Both the position numbers and the translations under genes were made by a program. Of a stretch of 64,000 nt of DNA, positions 24,490-33,507 are shown piece after piece. Within the stretch, counting starts at the first letter, position 1, and every line of letters begins with the position of its first letter. Below the pieces are notes generated by a model. The model ran no database searches, had not been told where the DNA came from, and saw only the letters and a list, made by a program, of their open reading frames with translations. Source of the DNA: AWTP1-13 sp963797005 (GTDB taxonomy: Bacteria > Pseudomonadota > Alphaproteobacteria > Rhizobiales > Hyphomicrobiaceae); contig CAWCOF010000009.1 of assembly GCA_963797005.1 (NCBI GenBank), positions 310,001 through 374,000 of the forward strand, in the 5' to 3' direction.

Positions 24490-27400
24490 ATGGCGACGTT
24501 CACCGACATTTTCATCCGGCGGCCCGTGCTTGCGAGCGTGGTGAGCCTGCTGATCCTGCTCATCGGGCTCGCCTCCGCCTTCAATCTGCCGGTGCGGCAG
24601 TACCCGAAGATCACCAACACGACCATCACCATCACCACGTCCTATCCCGGCGCCAACGCGGATGCGATCAAGGGGTTCATCACCACGCCGCTGCAGCAGG
24701 CCGTGGCCAGTACCGAGGGCATCGACACACTCACCTCGTCCTCGCAACAGAACACGAGCGTGATCACGCTCAACCTGCGCCTCGATGCCAATCCCGACCG
24801 CGCGGTGGCCGACGTGCTGTCCAAGATCCAGCAGGTCAAGGGCGCGCTGCCGGCCGAATCCCAGGACCCGGTGGTGGTCAAGCAGACCGGCGAGCCGTAC
24901 GCGCTGATGTACCTCTCCTTCAACAGCAAGGTGATCAACGCCTCGCAGATCACCGACTACCTGACCCGGGTGGTGCAGCCGCGGTTGCAGACCATCGATG
25001 GGGTCGCCAACGCGCAGATCCTCGGTGGGCAGACGTTCGCCATGCGCATCTGGCTCAACCCGGACAAGATGGCCGCCCTCGGCGTCACGCCGCTCGACGT
25101 GCGCAACGCGCTTATCGCCAACAATTTCACCAGCGCCGCGGGCCAGGTGAAGGGCGACTTCGTGCAGACCACCATCAATGCCGAGACGGCGCTCAACAAT
25201 CCGGTCGAATTCGGCAAGCTGGTGGTGGCGACCCACGGCGATGCGCTGATCCGGCTCAACGACTTCACGACCATCGAGCTGGGGGCGGAGAGCGCCGACT
25301 CCTCGTCGGTATTCGACGGCCTGAAGGCCGTGTTCATCGGCGTCTACACCACGCCAACGTCCAATCCCTTGACCGTGATCGGCAACGTCCGCAAGGCGTT
25401 CCCTGCAATCCAGCGGCAGCTGCCGACGGGCATGGAGGCGGCAATCGCCTATGACGCGACCAAGTTCATCGATGCATCGATCAGGGAGGTGCAGACGACG
25501 CTGCTCGAGGCGGCGGGAATCGTGATCGTGGTGATCTTCCTGTTTCTCGGCAATTTGCGCTCCACGCTGATCCCAATCGTCACCATTCCGCTGTCGCTGA
25601 TCGGCGTTATGTTCGCGCTGCTGGCGCTCGGCTATTCCATCAACCTGCTCACTCTGCTGGCGCTCGTGCTGGCGATCGGACTGGTCGTCGACGATGCCAT
25701 CGTCGTGGTCGAGAACATCCATCGCCACGTCGAGGAGGGGATGCAGCCATTCGACGCGGCCCTGACGGGGGCGCGCGAGATCGCAATTCCGGTCATCTCC
25801 ATGACCATCACGCTGGCAGCCGTGTATGCGCCGATCGGCTTCGTCGCCGGACTTACCGGCGCGCTGTTCCGCGAGTTCGCCTTCACGCTCGCCGGCGCCG
25901 TCGTCGTTTCCGGCATCATCGCGCTCACGCTGTCGCCGATGATGGCGGCCAAGCTGCTCGGGGCGCATCAGACCACCGGCATGTTCGGACGCTTTCTCGA
26001 CCGCCTGTTCGACAGCGTGCGCCGACGCTACGAGCGCCGCCTCAACCGCACGCTCAACTACCGGCCGGTGACGCTGCTGGTCCTGGTTGGCGTCATGGCC
26101 GCCACCGCCATCATGTACACGACCTCGCAAAAGGAGCTCGCACCGGAAGAGGACCAGGGCATCCTGTTCAACATCGTCAAGGCGCCCCAGACGGCGAACC
26201 TCGACTATCTCGAGCAGGCGACCGGTGAGCTCAACAAGGTGTTCGCGACGGTGGCCGAGAAGGAGCACGTCTTTCTGATCAACGGCATCGGCGGCAACGT
26301 GCACCAGGCGATCGCCGGCATCCTGTTCAAGCCATGGGAGGAGCGCAAGCGCACCCAGAAGCAGATCCTGCAGAGCCTGCAACCCAAGCTGGCAGGCATA
26401 GCCGGCGCGCAGGCGATCTCGTTCGCCCTGCCGTCGCTGCCGGGCGCGGCGGGAGGCGGGCCGCCAGTGCAGTTCGTGATCCAGACGACGGCGGACTACC
26501 CGCAGCTGGCCCAGGTGCTGGCCGACATGCAGGCGGAAGCCAAGAAGAGCGGGCTCTTCATCTTCACCGACACTGACCTGAAGTTCGAGACGCCCCAGGT
26601 CGAGCTGAAGATCGACCACGACAAGGCCAATCGGCTGGGTGTCAGAATGTCGGACATCGGCGGGTCGCTGGCGACGCTGCTGGGCGGCAACTACGTCAAC
26701 CGGTTCAATCTCTACGGCCGCAGCTACCAGGTGATCCCGCAGGTGCCACGCGATTTCCGGCTGACGGCGGAATGGCTCGAGCGCTACCAGGTACGCACCA
26801 GCGCGGGGGCCCTGGTGCCGCTGTCGAGCGTGGCCGCGGTCCAGCAATCGGTGCAGCCCAATGCGCTGACGAGCTTCCAGCAGCTCAATTCGGCCGTGCT
26901 GTCGGGGGTGCCGTTTCCGGGCCGCACCGTCGGGGAGATCGTCGACTTCCTAAAGATTACCGCCCGGGATCACCTGCCCGAGGGCTTCTCCTACGACTTC
27001 CAGGGGGAAAGCCGGCAGTACGTGCAGGAAGGGGGCACGCTGGTCATCACCTTCGCCTTCGCCCTCATCATCATCTATCTGGTGCTTGCCGCGCAGTACG
27101 AGAGCTTTCGCGATCCCCTGATCATCCTGATCGCGCTGCCGACGGCGATGTTCGGCGCGCTGCTGCCGCTCAACCTGGGGCTCGCCACCGTCAACATCTA
27201 CACCCAGGTCGGGCTCGTCACCCTGATCGGCCTGATCTCCAAGCACGGCATCTTGATGGTGGACTATGCCAACCACCTGCAGGAGCGCGAGGGGCTCAGC
27301 CGGCGCGAGGCGATCGAGCGGGCCGCCGCCATCCGCCTCCGCCCCATCCTGATGACGACGGCGGCCATGGTGGTGGGCATGGTGCCCCTGCTGATTGCCT

Positions 27401-27597
27401 CCGGTGCCGGCGCCGCCAGCCGGTTCTCGATCGGCCTCGTGATCGCCTCGGGCATGACCATCGGCACGATGTTCACGCTGTTCGTGACGCCCGCCGTCTA
27501 TACGTACGTGGCAAGGGAGCACCGGACGGAAGGCGCGCACGGGGCTGTCGCCGGGAGCCCGCCGCAGGGCGGTGCCGCCGAGCAGCCGGGGAGTTGA
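24490..27597 (+). CDS. RND multidrug efflux transporter
   Basis: A 1035-residue inner-membrane pump of the HAE1/AcrB class, full length for the family. It starts FIRRPVLASVVSLLILLIGL (first membrane helix), has two large periplasmic loops, and shows the proton-relay motif GLVVDDAIVVVENIHRHV in the fourth helix with its Asp pair. Late motifs include LTLIGLISKHGILMVDYAN and RLRPILMTTAAMVVGMVPL. It uses the proton gradient to expel drugs, solvents or lipids from the periplasm and inner leaflet. The C-terminus after the last helix is a short Gly/Pro-rich tail. Confidence 0.93.
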   Translation: MATFTDIFIRRPVLASVVSLLILLIGLASAFNLPVRQYPKITNTTITITTSYPGANADAIKGFITTPLQQAVASTEGIDTLTSSSQQNTSVITLNLRLDANPDRAVADVLSKIQQVKGALPAESQDPVVVKQTGEPYALMYLSFNSKVINASQITDYLTRVVQPRLQTIDGVANAQILGGQTFAMRIWLNPDKMAALGVTPLDVRNALIANNFTSAAGQVKGDFVQTTINAETALNNPVEFGKLVVATHGDALIRLNDFTTIELGAESADSSSVFDGLKAVFIGVYTTPTSNPLTVIGNVRKAFPAIQRQLPTGMEAAIAYDATKFIDASIREVQTTLLEAAGIVIVVIFLFLGNLRSTLIPIVTIPLSLIGVMFALLALGYSINLLTLLALVLAIGLVVDDAIVVVENIHRHVEEGMQPFDAALTGAREIAIPVISMTITLAAVYAPIGFVAGLTGALFREFAFTLAGAVVVSGIIALTLSPMMAAKLLGAHQTTGMFGRFLDRLFDSVRRRYERRLNRTLNYRPVTLLVLVGVMAATAIMYTTSQKELAPEEDQGILFNIVKAPQTANLDYLEQATGELNKVFATVAEKEHVFLINGIGGNVHQAIAGILFKPWEERKRTQKQILQSLQPKLAGIAGAQAISFALPSLPGAAGGGPPVQFVIQTTADYPQLAQVLADMQAEAKKSGLFIFTDTDLKFETPQVELKIDHDKANRLGVRMSDIGGSLATLLGGNYVNRFNLYGRSYQVIPQVPRDFRLTAEWLERYQVRTSAGALVPLSSVAAVQQSVQPNALTSFQQLNSAVLSGVPFPGRTVGEIVDFLKITARDHLPEGFSYDFQGESRQYVQEGGTLVITFAFALIIIYLVLAAQYESFRDPLIILIALPTAMFGALLPLNLGLATVNIYTQVGLVTLIGLISKHGILMVDYANHLQEREGLSRREAIERAAAIRLRPILMTTAAMVVGMVPLLIASGAGAASRFSIGLVIASGMTIGTMFTLFVTPAVYTYVAREHRTEGAHGAVAGSPPQGGAAEQPGS

Positions 27598-27619
27598 CCC
27601 CGCCGAGCCGCCAACTGGA

Positions 27620-27766
27620 GCAGGATTTGCGCTTCGGCCGAAACGTCGCGATCGAAGCAAGGCGATTCCATCCGAAGCGTGAATCCTGCCCTATTCAATA
27701 TGTTGAGAGCAAGATTCACGTTCCGTGATCGAAGCATAGTGCTTCGATCAGAAACGATCTTGCTCT
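27620..27766. repeat. Paired palindromes after the RND pump gene
   Basis: Two hairpins lie in tandem. The first pairs GCAGGATTTGCGCTTCGG (27620-27637) with CCGAAGCGTGAATCCTGC (27672-27689). The second spans 27706-27766, with outer arms AGAGCAAGAT / ATCTTGCTCT and a perfect inner stem TGATCGAAGCA-TAG-TGCTTCGATCA (27726-27750). Similar AGAGCA..TGCTCT palindromes are common between genes in Hyphomicrobiales. They probably separate the pump transcript from the cyclase gene. Confidence 0.8.
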
Positions 27767-27814
27767 AGGTGCTATTCTCAACGCCTGAGCCTGAGCCTAT
27801 GGTGACGGCGAACG

Positions 27815-29593
27815 ATGGACCCCGGCATCCCACACCGCATGCACATCCTGCTTCGAGGCGAGCTCGCGCAACGGCTCCGGATCGCCTCGGGGCTCGTGCT
27901 GTTCGCGTTTGCCGCCACGCACTTTCTCAACACGGCGATGGGGCTGGTTGATCTGCAGACCATGCACGAGGTGCAGGCGTGGCGGCAGATGGTGACGCGC
28001 TCGCTGCCCGGCACCTTCGTGCTGGTCATGGCGCTGGTGGCACACATCGCGCTGGCGCTCTACAAACTCGCCAACCGCAACACCTTCCGTCTGCCGGCCT
28101 GGGAGCTGGCGCAGCTTGTCCTCGGCCTCGCGATCCCCTTCCTGCTCTTCCCACACATCGTCAACACGCGCATCTCGCACGTGTTCTTCAACGTCAATGA
28201 CATCTACCTCTACGAGCTACCGCGGCTGTGGCCGAGTAGCGCGATCTCGCAGAGCACGCTGCTGCTGCTGGTGTGGACGCACGGGTGTCTCGGCATTCAT
28301 TTCTGGCTGCGGCTCCACGCGCCCTATCGCAAGCTGCAGCCGGTGCTGCTGTTCATCGCCATCGCCGTGCCGCTGGCGGCGCTGGGCGGGTTCATGGTGG
28401 CGGGGCGCACGGTCACCCAGTCGATCGAGAACCCGGAGATGTTCGCCCGCATCAAGGAGCTGACCAACTGGCCCAACGCCACCGACGCGGGGCTCCTGGC
28501 CTGGTACCGGATGCTGGTGCGCCTGGGCTTTGCTGCGGTCCTGCTGCTTGTCGCCGCCTACATCGGCTGGCGCTGGTACGTGCAGAGCGCGCGGCCGAAG
28601 ATGTCGATCACCTATACCGGCGGCCCCACCGTGAAAGTGCCGTTCGGCCCCACGCTGCTCGAGATCAGCCGGATGCATCGCATCCCGCACGCCTCCGTGT
28701 GCGGGGGACGCGCGCGCTGCTCGACCTGCCGGGTGCGGATCGACGAGAGCGACGCTCCGATCAACCCGCCGGGGTTCCCGGAGGCCGTCACGCTTGCGAG
28801 CATCGCCGCGCCGCCCAACGTGCGCCTTGCCTGCCAGGTGCGTCCCGATTGCTCGCTGACAGTGTCGCGCCTGTTGCGGCCGGCGAGCGCCGGACCGCAA
28901 TCGGCCGACCTCCAGGAGCTCGACTCGGCCGGCGTTGAGAAACCCCTCGCCGTCATGTTCCTCGACATGCGCGAGTTCACGCAGCTCTCGCGCAGCCGTC
29001 TGCCCTACGATGTCGTGTTCATCCTGAATGAGTTCTTCGCGGCCATGGGATCGACCATCCACACGCATGGCGGCTGGATCGACAAGTTCCTGGGCGACGG
29101 CCTGCTGGCGATCTTCGGCCAGCAGCACGGCGTGGAGGCGGGTTGTCGCCAAGCGCTCCGCGCGGCGCGGGCAATCGACCTGGCGCTGGACCACGTCAAT
29201 GCCAAGCTCGGCGTGGACATCGGCCAAACGCTGCGGGTGGGGATTGGAATCCACGCCGGCCCGCTGCTGCTGGGTCGCATCGGCTACGGCGAGGCCGTCG
29301 ACCTGACCGTGGTCGGCAACGCCGTCAATGTGGCGAGCCGGCTCGAGGGCGTGGCCAAGGACAAGGGCTTCCAGATCGTGATGTCGGCGGAGGTCGCCCA
29401 GTACGCAGGGTGCAGCGCGGACGTGGGTCCGGCCCTGACGGTCACCATACGGGGGGTCGAGGAGCCGATGGAGGTGATCGGGGTGGCGCGCGGCCGCGAC
29501 CTGCCGGCGAGCATCCTGGCCCCGGTCGAGGGCGAGGAGGAGAGGGTGGCGGCCCGGGGCAGCGTGCGGGGGATGGGCGCGCCGCAGATCTAG
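27815..29593 (+). CDS. Membrane cytochrome b-like / 2Fe-2S ferredoxin / class III adenylate cyclase fusion
   Basis: A 592-residue three-part protein. Residues 1-265 form about six hydrophobic helices with several His residues (ATHFLNTAMG, VAHIALALYKL, WTHGCLGIHFW), like the haem-b anchor of succinate dehydrogenase/fumarate reductase. Residues about 265-350 are a 2Fe-2S ferredoxin domain with Cys296, Cys302, Cys305 and Cys340 (C-x5-C-x2-C ... C). Residues about 365-560 are a class III cyclase: metal Asp in MFLDMREFT and GDGLLAIFG, Lys in DKFLGDG, and VGNAVNVASRLEG with the transition-state Asn/Arg. These residues favour ATP over GTP. It should make cAMP in response to redox or quinone state. 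A Sinorhizobium cyclase (CyaC) with a diheme-B anchor is the known precedent. Confidence 0.88.
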   Translation: MDPGIPHRMHILLRGELAQRLRIASGLVLFAFAATHFLNTAMGLVDLQTMHEVQAWRQMVTRSLPGTFVLVMALVAHIALALYKLANRNTFRLPAWELAQLVLGLAIPFLLFPHIVNTRISHVFFNVNDIYLYELPRLWPSSAISQSTLLLLVWTHGCLGIHFWLRLHAPYRKLQPVLLFIAIAVPLAALGGFMVAGRTVTQSIENPEMFARIKELTNWPNATDAGLLAWYRMLVRLGFAAVLLLVAAYIGWRWYVQSARPKMSITYTGGPTVKVPFGPTLLEISRMHRIPHASVCGGRARCSTCRVRIDESDAPINPPGFPEAVTLASIAAPPNVRLACQVRPDCSLTVSRLLRPASAGPQSADLQELDSAGVEKPLAVMFLDMREFTQLSRSRLPYDVVFILNEFFAAMGSTIHTHGGWIDKFLGDGLLAIFGQQHGVEAGCRQALRAARAIDLALDHVNAKLGVDIGQTLRVGIGIHAGPLLLGRIGYGEAVDLTVVGNAVNVASRLEGVAKDKGFQIVMSAEVAQYAGCSADVGPALTVTIRGVEEPMEVIGVARGRDLPASILAPVEGEEERVAARGSVRGMGAPQI

Positions 29594-29710
29594 GTTGGTC
29601 GTGGTTGCCATCGGACGCCAAAGCCACCACGGCCAGCCCCCGTTCTTCCCGAAGCGATAACCCTTTTGCAGTTAGACTACCCTCACCAAATCCAGTCGGA
29701 GTGCCGGGGG

Positions 29711-29745
29711 TTGATCTAGGGACCGGCCCGGAACATATTAGGAAC
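29711..29745 (+). promoter_or_regulatory. nrdJ promoter with LexA (SOS) box
   Basis: TTGATC (29711-29716) and CATATT (29734-29739) are 17 bases apart, a plausible sigma-70 promoter. GAAC-ATATTAG-GAAC (29731-29745) overlaps the -10 and matches exactly the GAAC-N7-GAAC direct-repeat LexA box of Hyphomicrobiales. This suggests nrdJ is repressed by LexA and induced by DNA damage. Confidence 0.65.
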
Positions 29746-29785
29746 ATCGACTGGGCGACCTCACCCGTTCAAGTACCGACATGAC

Positions 29786-32700
29786 ATGACCCCGCGTTCG
29801 CCAATCCTGCCCCCCATTTCCCAGCAGATCTGGGACATGAAGTATCGGCTGAAGGCGGCCGACGGCAGCGTGCTCGACCGCGGCATCGAGGACACCTGGG
29901 CGCGGGTCGCGAGCGCGGCGGCTGCCGCCGAGCCCAAGCGCGGGCGGGCCCGGTGGGCCAAGGCATTCAGAGAGGCGATGGCCGACTTCGCCTTCCTGCC
30001 GGCCGGGCGCATCCTTGCGGGCGCCGGGACCGGACGCGCCGTCACGCTCTTCAACTGCTTCGTGATGGGGCGCATCGAGGACGACCTCTCCTCGATCTTC
30101 GAGAACGTCAAGGAAGCGGCCCTCACCATGCAGCAGGGCGGCGGCATCGGGCACGACTTCTCCACCCTGCGTCCGAAGGGCGCGCTGGTGAAGAGCATCG
30201 GCGCCGATGCCTCGGGACCGGTGAGCTTCATGGACGTGTGGGACGCCATGTGCCGCACCATCATGTCGGCGGGCGCCCGGCGCGGCGCCATGATGGCGAC
30301 GCTCAGGTGCGACCATCCCGACATCGAAGCCTTCATCGATGCCAAGAGCGACCCGGCACGGCTGCGGAACTTCAATCTGTCGGTGCTGGTGACGGACGCC
30401 TTCGTGCGCGCCGTGCGCAACGGTGAGCCCTGGGACCTGGCCTTCGATGGCAAGGTCTACCGCACGGTGGAAGCGCGCATGCTGTGGGACCGCATGATGC
30501 GCGCCACCTACGACTATGCCGAGCCGGGCGTGGTGTTCATCGACCGCATCAATGCCCAGAACAACCTCGCCTACTGCGAGGAGATCAGCGCCACCAATCC
30601 ATGCGTGCCAGGGGATACTTGGGTGCACACGGCGGACGGTCCACGCCAAGTACGCGATCTCATCGGCCGGGCATTCAAGATCCGCGTCGACGGCCAGGAT
30701 CATTCCACCGGATGCGACGGGTTCTTCGCGACAGGAACAAAGCCGGTCGTAAAGCTGGAGACCGCTGAGGGATATGTTTTGCGGCTAACCGCGGATCATC
30801 GCATCAAGCGCGTTTCGTCGGTTACGCGCTACCGAACCGAATCAGACTGGTGCGCTGCGGGCAATCTGAGAGCAGGCGATATCGTTGAGCTCAACGATCA
30901 TAGGGCTCAGCCAGTGTGGGAGGGCGAGTTCTCGCGCGCAGAGGGCTATCTGCTCGGGCTACTCGTCGGCGATGGCACCTTGAAAGCGGACAAGGCGGTC
31001 CTCTCCGTCTGGCGTCCGGCCGCAGTCGTAAATGGAGCGCCAAATTCAGGTGTCGATGGTGTCATGGCGGAGGCACTGGAAGCGGCAGATACTTTGCCGC
31101 ACCGGGCGGACTTCGTTGGCTGGTACGAGGTGCGGGGGAGAAACGAGCATCGCCTCAGCTTGGCGTCACTGACGAAGCTTGCGGGGCGCGTCGGGATGCG
31201 ACCGGGGCACAAGACCATCACGCCGGTGATGGAGCGCGGATCCAGCTGTTTCTATCAGGGCTTTCTGCGTGGCTTTTTCGACAGCGACGGGTCGGTGCAG
31301 GGGACGCAGCATAAGGGGGTAAGCGTTCGGCTCGCCCAATCCGATCTCTCGCGGCTGCAAGCTGTCCAGCGGATGTTGCTGCGGCTGGGCATCGCATCGT
31401 GCATTTATCGGGGGCGCAGGCAGGCGGGCGTCACGCGCCTGCCTGACGGGCATGGTGGTCATGCCGATTATCCGACCGATGGGCAACATGAGCTTGTGAT
31501 TGCCGGCGAAAACCTGATTCAGTTTCGCGATCTCGTGGGCTTCGCCGACCACGACAAGGCTTCGCGGCTTGCGATTGCGCTGGCGAACTACAGGCGAGCC
31601 GTCAACCGGGAGCGCTTCATCGCCAAGGTCGTGTCGGTGACGAGCGATAGTGCCGAGGCAGTCTACGACGTATCCGTTCCGGGCCTGAACGCCTTCGATG
31701 CGAACGGCTTTCTGGCTCACAATTGTGGCGAGCAGCCGCTGCCGCCGCATGGCGCGTGCCTGCTTGGCTCGATCAACCTCGCCCGCCTGATCGACAAGCC
31801 CTTCACGCGCCGGGCGCGCCTCGATCAGGCCCGCCTCGAAGCGCTCACCGCGACGGCCGTGCGCTTTCTCGACGACGTGATCGACATCTCCAACTATCCG
31901 CTTCCCGCGCAGAAGAAAGAGGCGAGGGCCAAGCGGCGTATCGGGCTCGGCGTCACCGGCCTGGCCGACGCCCTGATCCTCGCCGGCGTGCGCTACGGCA
32001 CACCCGAGGCGGTGGCCCTGGCGGAAGGCTGGATGGCGGCGATCGAGCGGGCAGCCTACCTCGCCAGCGCCGATCTCGCCCGCGAGAAGGGCTCGTTTCC
32101 GCTCTACGACGAGGAGCGATTTCTGGCATCCGCGCACGTGCAGCGGCTGCCCGGCGATGTCCGCTCGGCCATCGCCAAGCATGGCATGCGCAACGGGCTC
32201 GTCACGTCGGTGGCGCCGACCGGCACGATCTCGCTGCTTGCGGGCAACGTCTCCTCCGGCATCGAGCCGGTGTTCGATTTCCGCTACGAGCGCCGGGTGC
32301 TGGCGCGCGACGGCGCCGCGCATACCGAGACCGTGGAGGACTACGCGCACGCCCTCTACCGCGAGACGTTCGGCGCCAATGCGCCGCTCGGCGAGGCCTT
32401 CGTGACGGCCGAAGAGCTGGACCCGCGCGCGCATCTGGAGATGCAGGCGGCGCTGCAGCGCCACGTCGACAGCTCGATCTCCAAGACCATCAATTGCCCG
32501 GCGGACATCAGCTTCGAGGCCTTCAAGGACATCTATCTCGAAGCCTACGACCTGGGCCTCAAGGGCTGCACCACCTACCGGCCGAATGCGGTGACGGGCG
32601 CGGTGCTGAGCCGCACGGCCGCCAGGCCGGCCGCGTCTCCGCCGACGCCTGTTGCCGTTGCGGCCGACCACGACGAAGCGGCTGCGGCCGAGACGCCGCT

Positions 32701-33355
32701 CCTTCCCGGGCTCGTGCTTCCCGAGCGCCAGGGCGAGATCGTCTACATGGCCAAGCCGCTCGAGCGCGAGGGCGTGCTGGCGGGCTACACCTACAAGCTG
32801 AGATGGCCCGGCAGCGACCACGCCATGTACATCACCATCAACGACATCGAGCGCGATGGTCATGCTGGAGGCGCGCCTTCGGCACGACGCCGGCCGTTCG
32901 AGATCTTCATCAACTCCAAGAACCTGGAGCACTACGCCTGGACGGTGGCATTGACGCGCATGATCAGCGCCATCTTCCGCCGCGGCGGCGATGTCGCCTT
33001 CGTCGTGGAGGAGCTCAAGGCCGTGTTCGATCCCCAGGGTGGGCAGTGGATGGGCGGGCACTACGTGCCGAGCCTGCTGGCCGCCATCGGCGGCGTCATC
33101 GAGACGCACATGATCCGCACCGGCTTCCTGGTGCCACAGCCGCGCGCGGGTGAGGAAGCAGGGGCGGAGAAGAGGGCCCTGGCAGCGGCCGAGCCTCAGG
33201 CCGAGCCTCAGGCAAGCCTCAGGCCGGGCCGCACCCGGCCGAAGCGAGCCTCGGGCGCGTGTGCCCCCGCTGCAGCCAGCGCACGCTGCGCCGCCAGGAA
33301 GGCTGCCTGGTGTGCGGGTCGTGCGGCTATTCGAAGTGCAACTGACCGAGCCTGA
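29786..33355 (+). CDS. nrdJ: Adenosylcobalamin-dependent (class II) ribonucleotide reductase, intein-containing, 3' frameshifted
   Basis: Encodes 1189 residues: extein 1-272, intein 273-646, extein 647-1189. The enzyme reduces ribonucleotides to deoxyribonucleotides using a thiyl radical made with coenzyme B12. Visible motifs include NCFVMGRIEDDLSSIF, QQGGGIGHDFS, and NP|CGEQPLPPHGACLLGSINL (in part), where | is the intein junction; this Cys is the expected radical Cys with the neighbouring Asn and Glu. SVAPTGTISLLAGNVSSGIEP is also typical. The end is wrong: in another frame, 33154-33345 encodes the family's cysteine-rich tail (CPRCSQRTLRRQEG, then CLVCGSCGYSKCN). A 1-nt loss in the tandem repeat at 33188-33222 explains this. 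The SOS-type promoter lies upstream. Confidence 0.92.
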   Translation: MTPRSPILPPISQQIWDMKYRLKAADGSVLDRGIEDTWARVASAAAAAEPKRGRARWAKAFREAMADFAFLPAGRILAGAGTGRAVTLFNCFVMGRIEDDLSSIFENVKEAALTMQQGGGIGHDFSTLRPKGALVKSIGADASGPVSFMDVWDAMCRTIMSAGARRGAMMATLRCDHPDIEAFIDAKSDPARLRNFNLSVLVTDAFVRAVRNGEPWDLAFDGKVYRTVEARMLWDRMMRATYDYAEPGVVFIDRINAQNNLAYCEEISATNPCVPGDTWVHTADGPRQVRDLIGRAFKIRVDGQDHSTGCDGFFATGTKPVVKLETAEGYVLRLTADHRIKRVSSVTRYRTESDWCAAGNLRAGDIVELNDHRAQPVWEGEFSRAEGYLLGLLVGDGTLKADKAVLSVWRPAAVVNGAPNSGVDGVMAEALEAADTLPHRADFVGWYEVRGRNEHRLSLASLTKLAGRVGMRPGHKTITPVMERGSSCFYQGFLRGFFDSDGSVQGTQHKGVSVRLAQSDLSRLQAVQRMLLRLGIASCIYRGRRQAGVTRLPDGHGGHADYPTDGQHELVIAGENLIQFRDLVGFADHDKASRLAIALANYRRAVNRERFIAKVVSVTSDSAEAVYDVSVPGLNAFDANGFLAHNCGEQPLPPHGACLLGSINLARLIDKPFTRRARLDQARLEALTATAVRFLDDVIDISNYPLPAQKKEARAKRRIGLGVTGLADALILAGVRYGTPEAVALAEGWMAAIERAAYLASADLAREKGSFPLYDEERFLASAHVQRLPGDVRSAIAKHGMRNGLVTSVAPTGTISLLAGNVSSGIEPVFDFRYERRVLARDGAAHTETVEDYAHALYRETFGANAPLGEAFVTAEELDPRAHLEMQAALQRHVDSSISKTINCPADISFEAFKDIYLEAYDLGLKGCTTYRPNAVTGAVLSRTAARPAASPPTPVAVAADHDEAAAAETPLLPGLVLPERQGEIVYMAKPLEREGVLAGYTYKLRWPGSDHAMYITINDIERDGHAGGAPSARRRPFEIFINSKNLEHYAWTVALTRMISAIFRRGGDVAFVVEELKAVFDPQGGQWMGGHYVPSLLAAIGGVIETHMIRTGFLVPQPRAGEEAGAEKRALAAAEPQAEPQASLRPGRTRPKRASGACAPAAASARCAARKAAWCAGRAAIRSATDRA
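30602..31723 (+). other. LAGLIDADG-type intein within NrdJ
   Basis: A 374-residue in-frame intein. It begins at Cys (CVPGDTWVHTADGPRQV, block A), has block B with a conserved Thr/His (LRLTADHRIKR), two endonuclease motifs LLGLLVGDGTL and FLRGFFDSDGSV (LAGLIDADG family), then block F/G VYDVSVPGLNAFDANG and the terminal FLAHN, followed by Cys as the +1 nucleophile. All splicing residues (Cys1, His-Asn end, Cys+1) are present, so it should splice. Its GC content looks lower than that of the flanking extein, consistent with horizontal arrival. Confidence 0.95.
33188..33222. repeat. 12-nt tandem repeat with an 11-nt unit (nrdJ frameshift site)
   Basis: Two perfect copies of GCCGAGCCTCAG (33188-33199, 33200-33211) are followed by an 11-base copy GCAAGCCTCAG (33212-33222). 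Restoring a twelfth base puts the downstream cysteine-rich C-terminal tail of nrdJ back in frame. Confidence 0.85.
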
Positions 33356-33507
33356 GCGGTGCCGCACTCTTCAATGCAGTGTGATGCAGCGTGAAGTGTA
33401 GAGACCGCTCAGTGCCTTGAAATGACTTAGCTACAGCCATATTTCGGCTGAAAATGCAGCCTATCCGAGCAACCTGAGATCGCTCCACTGCGAAGGCTCT
33501 TGCAGGC

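Noticed and set aside
24217..26847. An 876-codon minus-strand frame
   Set aside because: It is antisense to the RND transporter and adaptor, with no recognisable motif.
29594..29785. A cobalamin riboswitch before the B12-dependent reductase
   Set aside because: I looked for a B12-box-like GCCACTG element and its flanking stems and did not find them; a promoter with a LexA box is there instead.
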